Source of the DNA: Sphaerolaimus hirsutus
Lineage: Eukaryota; Nematoda; Chromadorea; Monhysterida; Sphaerolaimidae
Assembly: GCA_964036195.1 (NCBI GenBank)
Contig: OZ038458.1
Location: 8,135,832-8,199,831 of the forward strand
Direction: 5' to 3'
DNA length: 64,000 bases
Both the position numbers and the translations under genes were made by a program. The notes below the pieces were generated by a model, which was given only the letters and a program-made list of their open reading frames with translations, had not been told where the DNA came from and ran no database searches. Shown one piece after another: positions 33,901 through 44,100 of the stretch; the first letter of the stretch is position 1; the number at the start of each line of letters is the position of its first letter.

Positions 33901-34926
33901 GGTGAAAAACTAAAAAAGGTGCGAAAAGTAGTGATTTTGAGCGAAAATTGGGGGAAAATTTCTCAAAAACCACTCCAGATATATAGATAGCTGAGCGATT
34001 TGGGGGGGGGGGGGTCTTTGGGGGTAGTAGCCAAAAATTTTGCCTCGGGATAGATAGATAGCTAAGCGGCCTCCGGGATAGATAGATAGCTGGCCGATTT
34101 TTGTGGGGGGGCAGTCCCCCCCCCAGCCCCCCCCCCCTAGGAGACCCCTGACGTCATTCGTCCACTCGTTAGCAAGCATTGAATCTGGATCGGCACCAGT
34201 TGACATTTGGTGTCGATTTGTTACAAAAGAAAACATTTCCAGATGCCACCCAAGCCGATGATGATGATTTGCTGCTCGAAGCTGTCAGCTCGGTCGCGGC
34301 GTCAACTCAAAATGAAAAGTCGAAATCTACTGATGTCGATTTAACTGAAGAGCAACGGAAACGAATGGAGCAAAGTCGATTGAAAGCTATCGAATTGAGA
34401 AAACGGAAGATGGAGAGCGAAAACCAAAGTGGTTAGTGCTGTGTGTTTGTCGCAAAGTTGGCATTTTTAAATTGGCGCTTTTAAATTAGAAACGCGACAG
34501 GTAGCCTGAAGTTGAGTACAATCTGTCGATTATAGATGTACCGTACATCCTCTATTAGCCCCCCCCCCCATTTGCCGGGCTCCATAAACAAGCAGCCCCC
34601 CCCCTGGATACGTCTCTGCGCCCTCCTGAATATTTATAAAAATGATGAAAAAAAGTAATTCCCCGCGGGAACTAACGAAAATAAATAAATATACGGTAAA
34701 TAAGTATCAAATCTATCACGTATATTTCATTTCACCGTATGCAGTCACGCAAGACTCAACTGGACCCGGGATTGGAGACGCTTCTCCAAATCGAAGCGAA
34801 AATCCCGATTCGAGCACGTGCCCTGTGCCCGACGACCCGGCACCCGATGACTTCCCCGACAATTCTGGGGGAGTTTTTCTGGATGAGATGCGTGCGGTCG
34901 ACGATTTATTGTATGGGGATGATTAA
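30992..34926 (+). CDS. TIPIN: TIPIN / Swi3 / Csm3 family replication fork protection protein
   Basis: Partner of Timeless in the nuclear fork protection complex. Exons: 30992 to about 31163 (acidic N-terminus then PKKRR); 31779-31854; 31966-32088; 32422-32494; 34243-34431; 34745-34926 (TAA). Exons 3-6 join in consistent phase (0, 0, 1, 1). The Swi3 domain is recognised by LPEGLPALPKLFAKWKP, then EQWAHRLYPRARFDDF and CMTKLRLGMPL. The C-terminal EEQRKRMEQSRLKAIELRKR helix is typical of TIPIN. The last exon is acidic and ends DDLLYGDD. The exon 1 to 2 junction is one base out of phase with the best donor (31164), so a small exon or another donor is missing. Intron 4 is full of MITEs and holds an assembly gap. 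An upstream Met at 34179 belongs to a MITE, not to the gene. Confidence 0.82.
31490..31656. repeat. Small inverted-repeat element in TIPIN intron 1
   Basis: TTTTCAACAGAAATTTCGAA at the left is matched by TAAATTTCGGTTGAAAA at the right, with AACTCATAA and TTATGAGTT further in. A related half-copy (AATGCGTTCAATGCTGATTTAT) lies at about 37930-38070. Confidence 0.5.
32131..32296. mobile_element. Truncated CAGGGACGTA-family hAT element with GGCGCC words
   Basis: Starts in ATGGCGCCAGCGCCCTGGCG words and continues through a CCCCCC/GGGGGG inverted pair to the end AAATCCTGGATACGTCCCTG at 32296. No left terminus or target duplication is found. Confidence 0.5.
32550..33040. mobile_element. GGCGCC-rich element remnant around the assembly gap
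   Basis: GGCGCCATTCGTAGGCGCC-type words at 32550-32632 are followed by CATATACAGCG and, after the gap, by a GCGCGTTAGCGC palindrome. The same order is seen in the intact element 40033-40478, so this is an incomplete copy of that family in TIPIN intron 4. Confidence 0.5.
32731..32930. other. Assembly gap of 200 N
   Basis: A run of exactly 200 N. The 18 bases before it (32713-32730) are identical to the 18 bases after it (32931-32948). Confidence 0.99.
33082..33488. mobile_element. hAT-type MITE, CAGTGGCGTAGCC family
   Basis: An exact 8-bp target duplication GCTGCTGC lies at 33074-33081 and 33489-33496. Termini are CAGTGGCGTAGCCAGG and CCTGGCTACGCCACTG. It holds G/C homopolymer arms, GGCGCC words and a GCGCGCTTGCGCGC palindrome at 33350. 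Confidence 0.85.
33561..34226. mobile_element. MITE of the GTTGACATCGACACC family, split by a hAT element
   Basis: The left arm has TTGACATCGACACCAAATG and the right arm CAGTTGACATTTGGTGTCGA, its complement. The undivided copy at 48971-49131 shows the original order. The right end abuts the acceptor of TIPIN exon 5. Confidence 0.65.
33643..34150. mobile_element. hAT-type MITE, CAGGGGTCTCC family
   Basis: An exact 8-bp target duplication ACGTCATT lies at 33635-33642 and 34151-34158. Termini are CAGGGGTCTCC and GGAGACCCCTG. Arms contain GATAGATAGCTG words and G runs. Remnants of this family are at 36698, 43270, 44610 and 57594. Confidence 0.85.
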
Positions 34927-35434
34927 TTTGTTGGGTTTTTACTGTGTGCTTTACGGGTGTGGTGTGTTTGAATTTTTTTGGCGGTTTGCTCCAATTCGTG
35001 GATAATATTCTTCGCTATATCAGTGCGGTTGGATGGTGCATTTTTTCTCTCGATATTTTCACATTTTTAAACGTTTTCAAGTATTGATAGCAGAAATATA
35101 TATCCTGCTTGTGGTTGCGAAAGTAAAAAAAATCGTAGCAATTGATATCGTCGTATGTCACCCTGATTTTTGCACCGTTCACCATGATAAAGAGGAAACT
35201 TTGCTTTTTCGAAATTACATAAACAGTTGTGTTCTTTTTGAACACTCGTACAAGTGTTAAATTCTGGCGGGTGTTTGACTTAATTTCAAATTTTACAAGT
35301 AAGCTTCATATCTTGTTTTTGTGAGCGAATAGAAACGTCTGAGCGTATAGCATTGCCGAAACCTAAGGAATTCGTCATTGACATTGTCGCAGTATAACAC
35401 TCGCCGACAACATAGATATGAGCTGTCTAGTAAC
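34927..35434. other. 3' flank of TIPIN
   Basis: AT-rich DNA probably holding the TIPIN 3' UTR. No canonical AATAAA was noted soon after the stop, and no other gene or element is recognised. Confidence 0.3.
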
Positions 35435-36118
35435 TAGGGATGGAAAAAAGCGCTTTTTTTAACGGCCCCGCTTTTTTTTATTAAAAAAGCGCTTTTTAAA
35501 AAAAAAACGCGCTTTTTTCGCTTTTTTTTCAAAAAATGTCGGGACGTTCACTAAAAAGCTCCCAAATATGGTTCTGCATCAATATATACAGGTATATCAG
35601 ACAAGTGGCAGTACTTGTGATGATATATAGCCATAGAATGGCTGTGTAGCCATAGGATAGCATTATAAGTGGCGATTTCTGACAATAAAAAAAAACTTTT
35701 AATTTTGACTCATTATGTATATCGCCCTTTGTGAATGTTTCGCGACTTAAAGTGAAGTGAGGCATGAAATAGTGCTTATAAATATGGCTTTAAGAGAAGG
35801 CTAATACATTGAGAGTAATGTTTTACACTGTAGAAGTATGTGGTAGGACATTGGCTGGAAATTCTATGCTACACTAACATATCACTACTTATTATTACAT
35901 GATAGCATACAGGAATAGAAGCAATTGAACTAAAAATGCCACAAAACCGATGAAAACAACCACCAGTGCTAATGTGCATGTGAAATCGCGCGCTTGCGCG
36001 CGAAAAATTGGAAAATACCTAGTGCATAAGTACTGAAATTTTTTGCCAGCGCTCTTTTTTAAAAAAAAGCGCTGGGACCCTTGCGCTTTTTTTTAAAAAA
36101 AAGCGCTGGCCATCCCTA
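35435..36118. mobile_element. hAT-type MITE, TAGGGATGGC family with AAAAAAGCGCTTTTTT arms
   Basis: An exact 8-bp target duplication CTAGTAAC lies at 35427-35434 and 36119-36126. The interior (about 35570-36010) matches those of the elements at 41678, 42566, 47022, 51372 and 55551, but the arms use a different word. It carries the GCGCGCTTGCGCGC palindrome at 35988. Confidence 0.85.
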
Positions 36119-36126
36119 CTAGTAAC

Positions 36127-36697
36127 ACAGTTAAATTGTTTTTTTTCTTCTTCATAAATTGGTTGTCTATAGTCAATGCGCATTTGATGGCTATACTCGG
36201 CGGACCGCAAAGTATGTGCAGAATCCTACCATAATTGAATGAATAAAATCTGGTGATTAATTTCGTAATCAATTATTCAATAGTAAAAACGAAATATTAT
36301 GATGAAAAATATGTATATTATTCAGATTCGTTTCCATACTAATGTCTGCCGAGTATATCCAAAATGATTTATGCACTGAACGGCTATCCGGTGTGCTGGG
36401 TGTTTTGTTGCAATTTCACATTATTAAAATTATAATGCGGCGGAGTTCAGAGCACCGTTAGTGACAAATTGACGACAGTAATGACGCACCGCACACTAAA
36501 AAGTGGCAATGTGAATTAAGACGTGACTAAAAAAGATCCTACCTCAAATCGTCCGAACTGACCCAAATTTCAATATTTTTTCTGTCTTGTCCCAACCAAA
36601 AGTGTTCGAACCGACTTTTATAGTTACGACCTATGGTAACTATCGACATTTGAATTCACATTGTCCAATTTGAATGTGCGGTGCGGCATTCTGTCCA
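36127..36697. other. Intergenic sequence, nothing recognised
   Basis: No exon or transposon terminus was seen. Confidence 0.3.
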
Positions 36698-37027
36698 TAG
36701 AAGGGGTCTTGTAAATTTGGTCGGACCTGCGGGTGTTGATAGATCGTAAATCGCTGCTCCGGAGGTATAGGTCGACAAATCGCTCAAAGTTTTTTTTTAA
36801 TGGGGGATTCAATATGTAGGCTTTTTCAAGGCCTATAAGGCAGCGAATGGTGCGTAAGTTAGCGATTTTGAGCGAAAATTCGGGCTAAAACACTCAGCCC
36901 AGCCATCAATTATGTGCAGCAAGTTTTATTTAAAGTGGGGTTCAGGATGTAGTGGTCATTTATTTATAGCTGGAGCGAAGGTTTGGGGGGGGGGTTAACC
37001 CAACCCCCCTCCCCTATTAAACCCCTG
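36698..37027. mobile_element. Degraded CAGGGGTCTCC-family hAT element
   Basis: Begins AAGGGGTCTTGTAAATT and ends CTATTAAACCCCTG, with GCGATTTTGAGCGAAAATT in common with 33643-34150. No clean target duplication is seen. Confidence 0.5.
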
Positions 37028-37294
37028 GTTGATTCTATAACAGGGGTTGAGTTATTCTATGAATACAAGTAATAACTAGTGCCTCTCCCCATCCTACGTT
37101 AGCAATCCGTTTTAGTATGTACCCACGCACACGTTTTACTATTTACACCTTTATTTCCAAAACTGATGAATCTGTTGTAAGACACATTTGGGTTTACCGG
37201 AATGAGGTGTTCGTCAACAACTGTTGATAAAGGTTTTTAAGACAGATTTTTAAGCTTTGCAAATGTCGGTTGTAAACTACACAGTGTGTAGGGC

Positions 37295-37445
37295 TATGGT
37301 TCAAACGGGATCTCGATCCCGATCCCGGATCCCGTGAAATTCCGGGATTTAGCAATCCCGATCCCGAAACCCCGATCCCGTTCCCGAAATCTCAAAAAGT
37401 GAATCCCGATCCCGATCCCGAAAAGTCTATCCCGTTTGAACCCTA
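37295..37445. mobile_element. Short hAT-type MITE, TAGGGTTCAAAC family with GATCCC arms
   Basis: An exact 8-bp target duplication TGTAGGGC lies at 37287-37294 and 37446-37453. Termini are TATGGTTCAAACGGGAT and ATCCCGTTTGAACCCTA. It consists almost wholly of GATCCC words. Longer relatives lie at 54062 and 59078. Confidence 0.85.
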
Positions 37446-37575
37446 TGTAGGGCCAGTATATAGTTTTTGATGCTACTGCTCTGCTGCTTTTTTCTATTGC
37501 AGCATTTTGAATGAACGTCTATTTTGCCAGAGAATGTATCGATTCACGGTTCCTCTGCCCCGCTAATTGATACAT

Positions 37576-37735
37576 TCTCCAATATCACATCCATTTGAGT
37601 ATAACCCTCTCCAATATCACATCCATTTGAGTATAACCCTCTCCAATATCACATCCATTTGAGTATAACCCTCTCCAATATCACATCCATTTGAGTATAA
37701 CCCTCTCCAATATCACATCCATTTGAGTATAACCC
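37576..37735. repeat. Minisatellite, five identical 32-bp units
   Basis: The unit begins TCTCCAATATCACATCCATT and repeats at 37576, 37608, 37640, 37672 and 37704 with no visible difference. Perfect copies imply recent expansion or an active array. Confidence 0.9.
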
Positions 37736-38338
37736 TGAGTTTGTAAAAACTTTTATTCATCCTCATTTTATTGTTTTTTTTTGGTTCGCTTTCAATGAAT
37801 TGCACACTTTGATAGCACATTTTGATATTTCGTTTTTCCATTTATGTCTCGGTGGCGATACGCGCGTTTCCACGGTGCATGTATTTGCACCGTGTCGCTG
37901 TATGGCTCCATTGGCTCTACCGCACATAGTTTTTAACCGAAATTTTGAATACTCGCGAATGAGCTTTGAACGCATCGGAGATACGGAATTAGGCGTCTGT
38001 CAAATGCAGTGGGTGGGGATTAAAAACTCGTTCCTGTGAACTCAAATGCGTTCAATGCTGATTTATTCGAAAGGTAAAGTACAATTCTTCGCAATACTTT
38101 CAGGTATTCGATTCTATATTCCCACCAAATTTTTGATAGCACTTCGTATTACTCACGCAGCGTAATGCGGATATCAATTTAATCAATCCATTGAGTGTGT
38201 CCGGCTACAGGGCTGAGCAGCGGGCGATTTTTTTGCTCGCGTAAAATCGTGCCCGCGGCAGAGGTGCCCAACTCTGTGGCTGTGACACATTCTACATTTC
38301 AATTTTCGCAACTCCTTGTATTTTATTTTAATCTCCCG

Positions 38339-39851
38339 ATGGCTGACACATCGTTGGTGGACTTGGTGTCTGTGTGCATTCATTCGTTGCTGTATGACAG
38401 TGGAGTTTACTGCGCGGAGGCATTTGCACCAACTTTGGTTGCTGCCGGATGTGTGTTGCAGGTTTGTGGTGCGTGTTGGGTATTTTGGTTTGTGACTTCG
38501 TTCCTCTGAGTGTCTCGGATTGCGGTGTGGCGTTTTTCGTATTAATGCCCCTTGCCGGTGTCGTTGAGCATAAGCAGTCCGAATGCACAAGCCGTGCTTT
38601 TCAGCTAAGTTTGGCGACTAATAAAAATTATTTTTTCACATCCGTTTGACGTTTATCGCATACTCCATAACCCCCCCCCCGTGCAGCGATGCAAAAACCC
38701 CTCGGTGTGTTCGTACATCGACCAGTGTGTTCAAGCCGCGGTCGGCCACTCTCGCGCCGAAAATTCCCCACCCGTGTGCATCCGGCTGCGTTTCGGCAGT
38801 GCGGCGGCTACGCTCCGCTGTTTTGTGCTGGTTGAGGGTGCGGTGGTCAGATCGGTGCACAGGAAGTGGCTGCTGTTTACAGAGAGCTGGCGCGCAGCCC
38901 CACGCCTTTGGGTTGGTTTTACTGGGCTTTGGGAGTGGCAAATTGTGTAAGCGACTTATTATTGCATGCGAAGTGGCACTCCTAGACCCTGTGATATCGG
39001 AGCTAAGTGTCCTGTAAAGTGACAATTTTTTATTTTCACTGGACGTTTGTGATTTTTTATGAGTCTTTTACCATTGCTTACAGGGTCTGAGCGTCAAGGA
39101 CGTAGCCAGGGGGAGGCGGGGGGGCGGCCGCCCCCCCCTTCCCGGGTTGGATAAAAAATATGCCAGAAATGGCACTTTTGTAAAACGATTTTGATGGTAG
39201 TTCAGAAAACTTTTGCGCGCAAGCGCGCATTTCGTCGCCCTACACTATGGTTCATTGCTACCTTTGGAACTGATACTGATAGTTTGGAACAAAAAAGCAC
39301 TCAAAATCTGTAAAAGCCAATGTAAATGTAAAATACATACATGTACAGCGGTATTTGGCACCATTGCCAGCGCCATGGCGCGGCGCCTAGGCGCCATTCC
39401 TTTACCACGGATCAAATTTTAGGGGGCGGCCCCGTTCGCCGGGCTCCGTATACAATCCGCCCCCCCCCCGCTCAAAAATCCTGGCTACGTCCCTGCTGAG
39501 CGTGGCACTTAAATTCGTCCTTGCATGGAAGATTTTCACTGCACCGCTACGATCAAAATTGGTTTCACGCACGCCGATAGACATTTCCTCTCTCAAATAA
39601 CCCCCCACCCTACAGGGGCCATAAAACCCGACGTCTGGGACATTTCCATCCGGCCGTGCGACACTTTTGTCGTGCGACACGCGCTGCTGCGTCAATCTAC
39701 TCAATTCAGATTTCAATCCGCTGAGAATAGCCCTCATTTTGACCAGGACAGCGGAAGTGAAAGAGCCAAGGAGCTATTGCCTGTGGCGTCGGCAAGATTT
39801 GGTGCCAACTGTGGTGTGGATATTTTGGTGGAGTTGCAGGGGCGCCCCTGA
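38339..39851 (+). CDS. MAD2L2/REV7-like HORMA protein, probably disrupted
   Basis: REV7 is the HORMA-domain subunit of polymerase zeta and of shieldin. Exon 1 (38339-38461, 41 codons, phase 0) encodes LVSVCIHSLLYDSGVY, matching the REV7 start. Exon 2 (38687 to about 38947) continues with NPSVCSYIDQCVQA and IRLRFGS...RCFVLVEG, the expected middle of the HORMA fold. Exon 3 starts at 39084 but is interrupted after 11 bases by a hAT element (39095-39495). Its later part (HCTATIKI, about 39537-39560) and exon 4 (39616-39851, ending VDILVELQGRP and a stop) resemble the REV7 C-terminal half. The reading frame across exon 3 does not hold: one frame has TAA at 39510, the other does not fit exon 4. The gene is either damaged by the insertion or read from another allele. 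Recognition is by pattern only. Confidence 0.55.
39095..39495. mobile_element. hAT-type MITE inserted in the REV7-like exon 3
   Basis: An exact 8-bp target duplication CTGAGCGT lies at 39087-39094 and 39496-39503. Termini are CAAGGACGTAGCCAGG and CCTGGCTACGTCCCTG. It has G/C homopolymer arms, a GCGCGCAAGCGCGC palindrome at 39215 and GGCGCC words. Confidence 0.85.
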
Positions 39852-40032
39852 AGTTTGTCGTTTGTGTTGGTTAGACAAGTGGTGTCTGTAAATCACTTGT
39901 CGATGCGGCGTTGTCGCTTTATTTGTGTTGATTTTCTTGTTGAACCAACTTTATCTCTAATCGCGTCTATTCAAAACTGTTTTTCCTTGAAGTTTTTTGG
40001 AATATATGAATTTGAGAAAAATCTGTTAATTC

Positions 40033-40478
40033 CAGGGACGTAGGCAGGATTTTTGAGCGGGGGGGGGGCGGATTGTATACGGAGACCGGCGAACGGGGGG
40101 GCGGCGCCAGTAAGGGAATGGAGCCATGGCGCTGGCGCCAGTCGTAGGAATGACGCCATGGCGCTGGCGCCATTCGTAGGCGTGACGCCATGGCGCCACT
40201 GGCGTTGGCATTGACGCCAAAACAACTGTATATGTCTGTATCTTACAGGCATATACAGCGACACGGATAGGAATTCAGGGTTTTTTACTGGTTTTGGGGC
40301 GCGAATACTGGTCAACCGAAAATATATGTCGTGTGACGGTAAAATGCGCTCGCGCGCAAATTTTTTTCAAACTGCGACAAAATTGTCTTCTGGAAGTGCC
40401 ATTTCAGGCACATTTTTTGGTCCGGCCCGGGAAGGGGGGGGGGCGGCCGCCCCCCCGCCCCCCCTGGCTACGTCCTTG
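40033..40478. mobile_element. hAT-type MITE, CAGGGACGTAGCC family
   Basis: An exact 8-bp target duplication GTTAATTC lies at 40025-40032 and 40479-40486. Termini are CAGGGACGTAGGCAGG and CCTGGCTACGTCCTTG. It holds GGCGCC words, the CATATACAGCG segment and G/C homopolymers. Confidence 0.85.
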
Positions 40479-40700
40479 GTTAATTCATACAATGCTAAAT
40501 ACAACTCGGAAAATTCGTACAATTCGTAAATACAACTTTTAATATTGGTTCTAAACAAGTCTAGAAACCCTTATTCGCAAGGTCGCATTTCTACTCGCCG
40601 CGCTGTTAGAAACTCCAACCGTAGCAACGCCTAGATAACAAACGCAATGTTCTCTGCGTGCGTGTGCAGTTGCGACATAACTGGTAATGTGATTAGTGCA

Positions 40701-41025
40701 TAGCGTTCCAAAAATATCGCAAGAGATTTATCACAAAGTATTCATTTATAGTTTCTCCTGGTTTTTCCAGAAATTTCATTTCGTTTCAATTATGTGAAGA
40801 AAGATATAAATAATTTTTTATGATTTTTTATAATAAATGGGATATTTTTATTCTCTCCTGGTTTATCCAGAAATTTCAATTCGTTTTCATTATGTGAAGA
40901 AAGGATAAAAAATATCTCATTTATTATCATTTTTCTTCACGTTTTTCGCTGTGATTTAAGTATATTTTTTTTAATTGATTTTCTGAGATTATATTTTCCA
41001 AAAATCAACCATTTTTGGAACGCTA
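40701..41025. repeat. Inverted-repeat element with an internal duplication
   Basis: TAGCGTTCCAAAAAT at the left is mirrored by ATTTTTGGAACGCTA at the right. Inside, a segment of about 55 bp starting TCTCCTGGTTT and containing CCAGAAATTTCA is present twice (about 40755 and 40855). No target duplication is evident. Confidence 0.5.
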
Positions 41026-41175
41026 ATGTCCCGTGTTTGCACTCTGAGTCACACCCGTAGTTTATACGTTTTCCTTGTGTGAGTGCTCTCTCTGTGTGGG
41101 AATACGTTGCCGCGGTGGCATTTCTGTAGGTAAAAGTTTTCTTCAAATTTTCCTTCAAAATTTCACCCGTTTCAG

Positions 41176-44100
41176 ATGGCGCCGGTCACCTCACCCCCTC
41201 TAAACGCGAAAGTGGAAAATTCAATTTTGAAGTCTCACTATGCAACTCTAGACATTAGAGCGCCCAAAAATACGCTTTTGCATGCTACTAAGCCTAAAAT
41301 TCACGGCAAAAGGTCTGCAGTAATTGAGGACCGTGAAAGAGCAGCCTGTAAACAACTGAAGCGGTTGACTGTATCTGATCGACTGTTAGATGTTGGCACG
41401 TCGCCAAATTTTGGAACGAGGAACTCCATTTTGGACGATGGCGTGAAATGTCAAGTTAATTGTGGCTTGGTCAGTAACGTGAAGGTATGTCGTGTTACGG
41501 ATGGGGATTGCTTACCTGGCTGTGCTTTTAAAGCTCAATCCAAGCACTTTTAGTGAAACGTACCCGCTTATCTGAATGTGCGTTCAAGGAACAGTAGCAC
41601 GGTGCCTCCGCCAACTAGTTCACATTTTCATTTATGAATTGCTGTTTGCAACTCGTTTAATTTAACAACTCCATGAGTAGGGTTGGCAGTTGATTTTTTT
41701 AAAACATCTGATTTTTTTTTCATCTGATTTTTAAAAAAATCAAAGGTTGGAAACTGATTTTAATTTAAAAAAATCAAAAGGCAAAATTTCTGGTAGACTT
41801 GCACTAGGTATTTTGCATTTTTTGCACACAAGCACGCAATTTCTTGTACATATTACCATTTGTGGTGTTTTCATAGGTTTTGGGGCATTTTTAGTGTAAA
41901 ATCTTCCATTTATTCATGTTACCATGTAATAATAAGCCATGATATGCTAGTGTAATATATAATATCAAACCAATGTGTGCCCACATACTTCTACAGTGTG
42001 TAACATCACTGTCAATGTATTAGCCTTCTCTTACAACCTTATTTAAGCACTATTCCATGCTGACCTTCACTTGAAGTCACGACTGTTCGACAAAAGGCAA
42101 TATACGTGATAAGTCGATGTAAAATGGATATTTTTGAAAGAAATCACTGCTTATGCTATTCCATGACTCCACAGTCATAATTTGACCACAATAGACATAA
42201 CAATACATTGTCTGACAGTAAACATACATATTTTTTTCTCTATACCCCGTTTTGGGCAATTTAAAAAAATCTGATTTAAATTTAAAAAAATCTGATTTAA
42301 ATTAAAAAAAATCAATTTAAAAAAATTGATTTTTGTATTGTCTGACACTTAACATACATAATTTTTTCTCTATACCCCCGTTTTGGGCGATTTAAAAAAA
42401 ATCTGATTTAAATTTAAAAAAATCAATTTAAAAAAAATTGATTTTTTACAAAAAAAATCAAGGCGTTTGAAAAAATTGATTTTTTTCCAACCCTATCCAT
42501 GAGTCTATTTGGATGGGCACTGCACTATTCCGCAAGTAAACCCATCCCGCATGTTGACTAGGAACTAGGGATGGCCAAGGTATTTTTCAAAGGTTTTTTT
42601 AAAATAAAAAACGTTTTATTTAAAAAAAACCCAACCATCGAAACCGTTTCGAAATTTTTAGTACTAAGCACTAGGTATTTTGCAATTTTTTGGCACGCAA
42701 GCGCGCAATTTCACATACCCATAACCTTTGGTGGTTGTTTTCATTGGTTTTGAATCATTATTAGTGTGAAAGCTTCCATTTGTTCATGCTATTGTGTCAT
42801 AATAAGCTGTGATATGTTAGCGTAGTGTATTCAAAGTGCCCCCATATACTTGTACAGTGTGAAAAATAACTGCTAATAGATTAGCTTTCTATTGTAACTT
42901 AATTTAAACACTATTCAATAGCCTACTTCACTTGAAGTCACAAATGTTCAACATAAGCCGATTTACATGATGAGTCCACATAAAACGGATATTTTTGACA
43001 GAAATCACTACTTATAATGATATCCCATGGCTCCACAGCCATTCTATGGCTATATATAACATCACAAAGTACTGTAACCTGTCTGGTTTACCTGTATATG
43101 TTGCCTCACGACCATATCTGGGAGCTTTTGAAAAAAAAACTGTTTTATTTTCAAACAAAACCATGTTTTTGAAAAAAACCCCGGGTTTTATTCAAAAAAC
43201 AACAACCTTGCGTTGAAAAAAACCTTTTTTGGCCATCCCTATGCAGGAACACATTTAATTATACTCGGCATGCTGAAAATAGGCAATAAAACACATGTCT
43301 TAATGATTTTGAAGGTAAAAATCTATAAGAAGTATGGAAACTAGCCATTTTGGGTGAAAATTAGGATAAAACTGCACAAAAGTGCTCCAGATAGCTAAAT
43401 AGCTAGGCAATTCGCTGGGGGGATGTTCAGGGGAAAGTTGCCAAAAAATTGTCCTAGGGATATAGATAGATAGCTGGGTGGTTTGGGGTGGGGTCAACCA
43501 CCCTACTCTCTTATCCCTGCAGGTATACTGGGTGCAAGCCTATTCCGCATGTAAACTCATCCCGCATGTAGACCCATTCTACCCGCAGGTGTAAGAAAGG
43601 GGCGCGGGTGACCCCACCCCAAACTGGTCAGCTATCTATCTATCCCTGGCACAAATTTTTTTGGCAACTTTCCCCTGAACACCCCCCCCCCCCCGCGAAT
43701 CGCCTATAGGGTGTCAAGTTTCCGTTTCCGCTTTTCGGCAGGAAAATTTTTTACCTTTCCGTTTTCCGGCAGCTGAAATTTTTTTACCTTTCCGTTTTCT
43801 ATTTTCCGGCAGCCAAATTTTTTTTACCTTTGTTTTCCAGCAGCTGAAAATATTTTACCTTTCCGTTTTTCCGGCCCATTTGTCTGTTTTCCGGCTGAAA
43901 AATGTTTACCTTCCTGTTTCCGTTTTTTTCCAGGCTATTTTTCTATTTTCTGGCTTGATTTTCAGTTTTCTGGCTTGATTTTCAGTTTTCTGGCATTTTT
44001 CCATTATTTTTCTAATCTGTATTTATCTTTTTTCATTTTTAAATCTTTTTCTTTTATGTGAAACTGCAAGCCAAACACATAAATAATTTAGGACACATAC

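Noticed and set aside
34179-34242. Met start upstream of TIPIN exon 5
   Set aside because: This stretch is the right arm of a MITE; the exon begins after the CCAG acceptor at 34242.
37576-37735. Regular direct repeats resembling a CRISPR array
   Set aside because: The units are contiguous 32-mers with no unique spacers, in an animal genome; it is a minisatellite.
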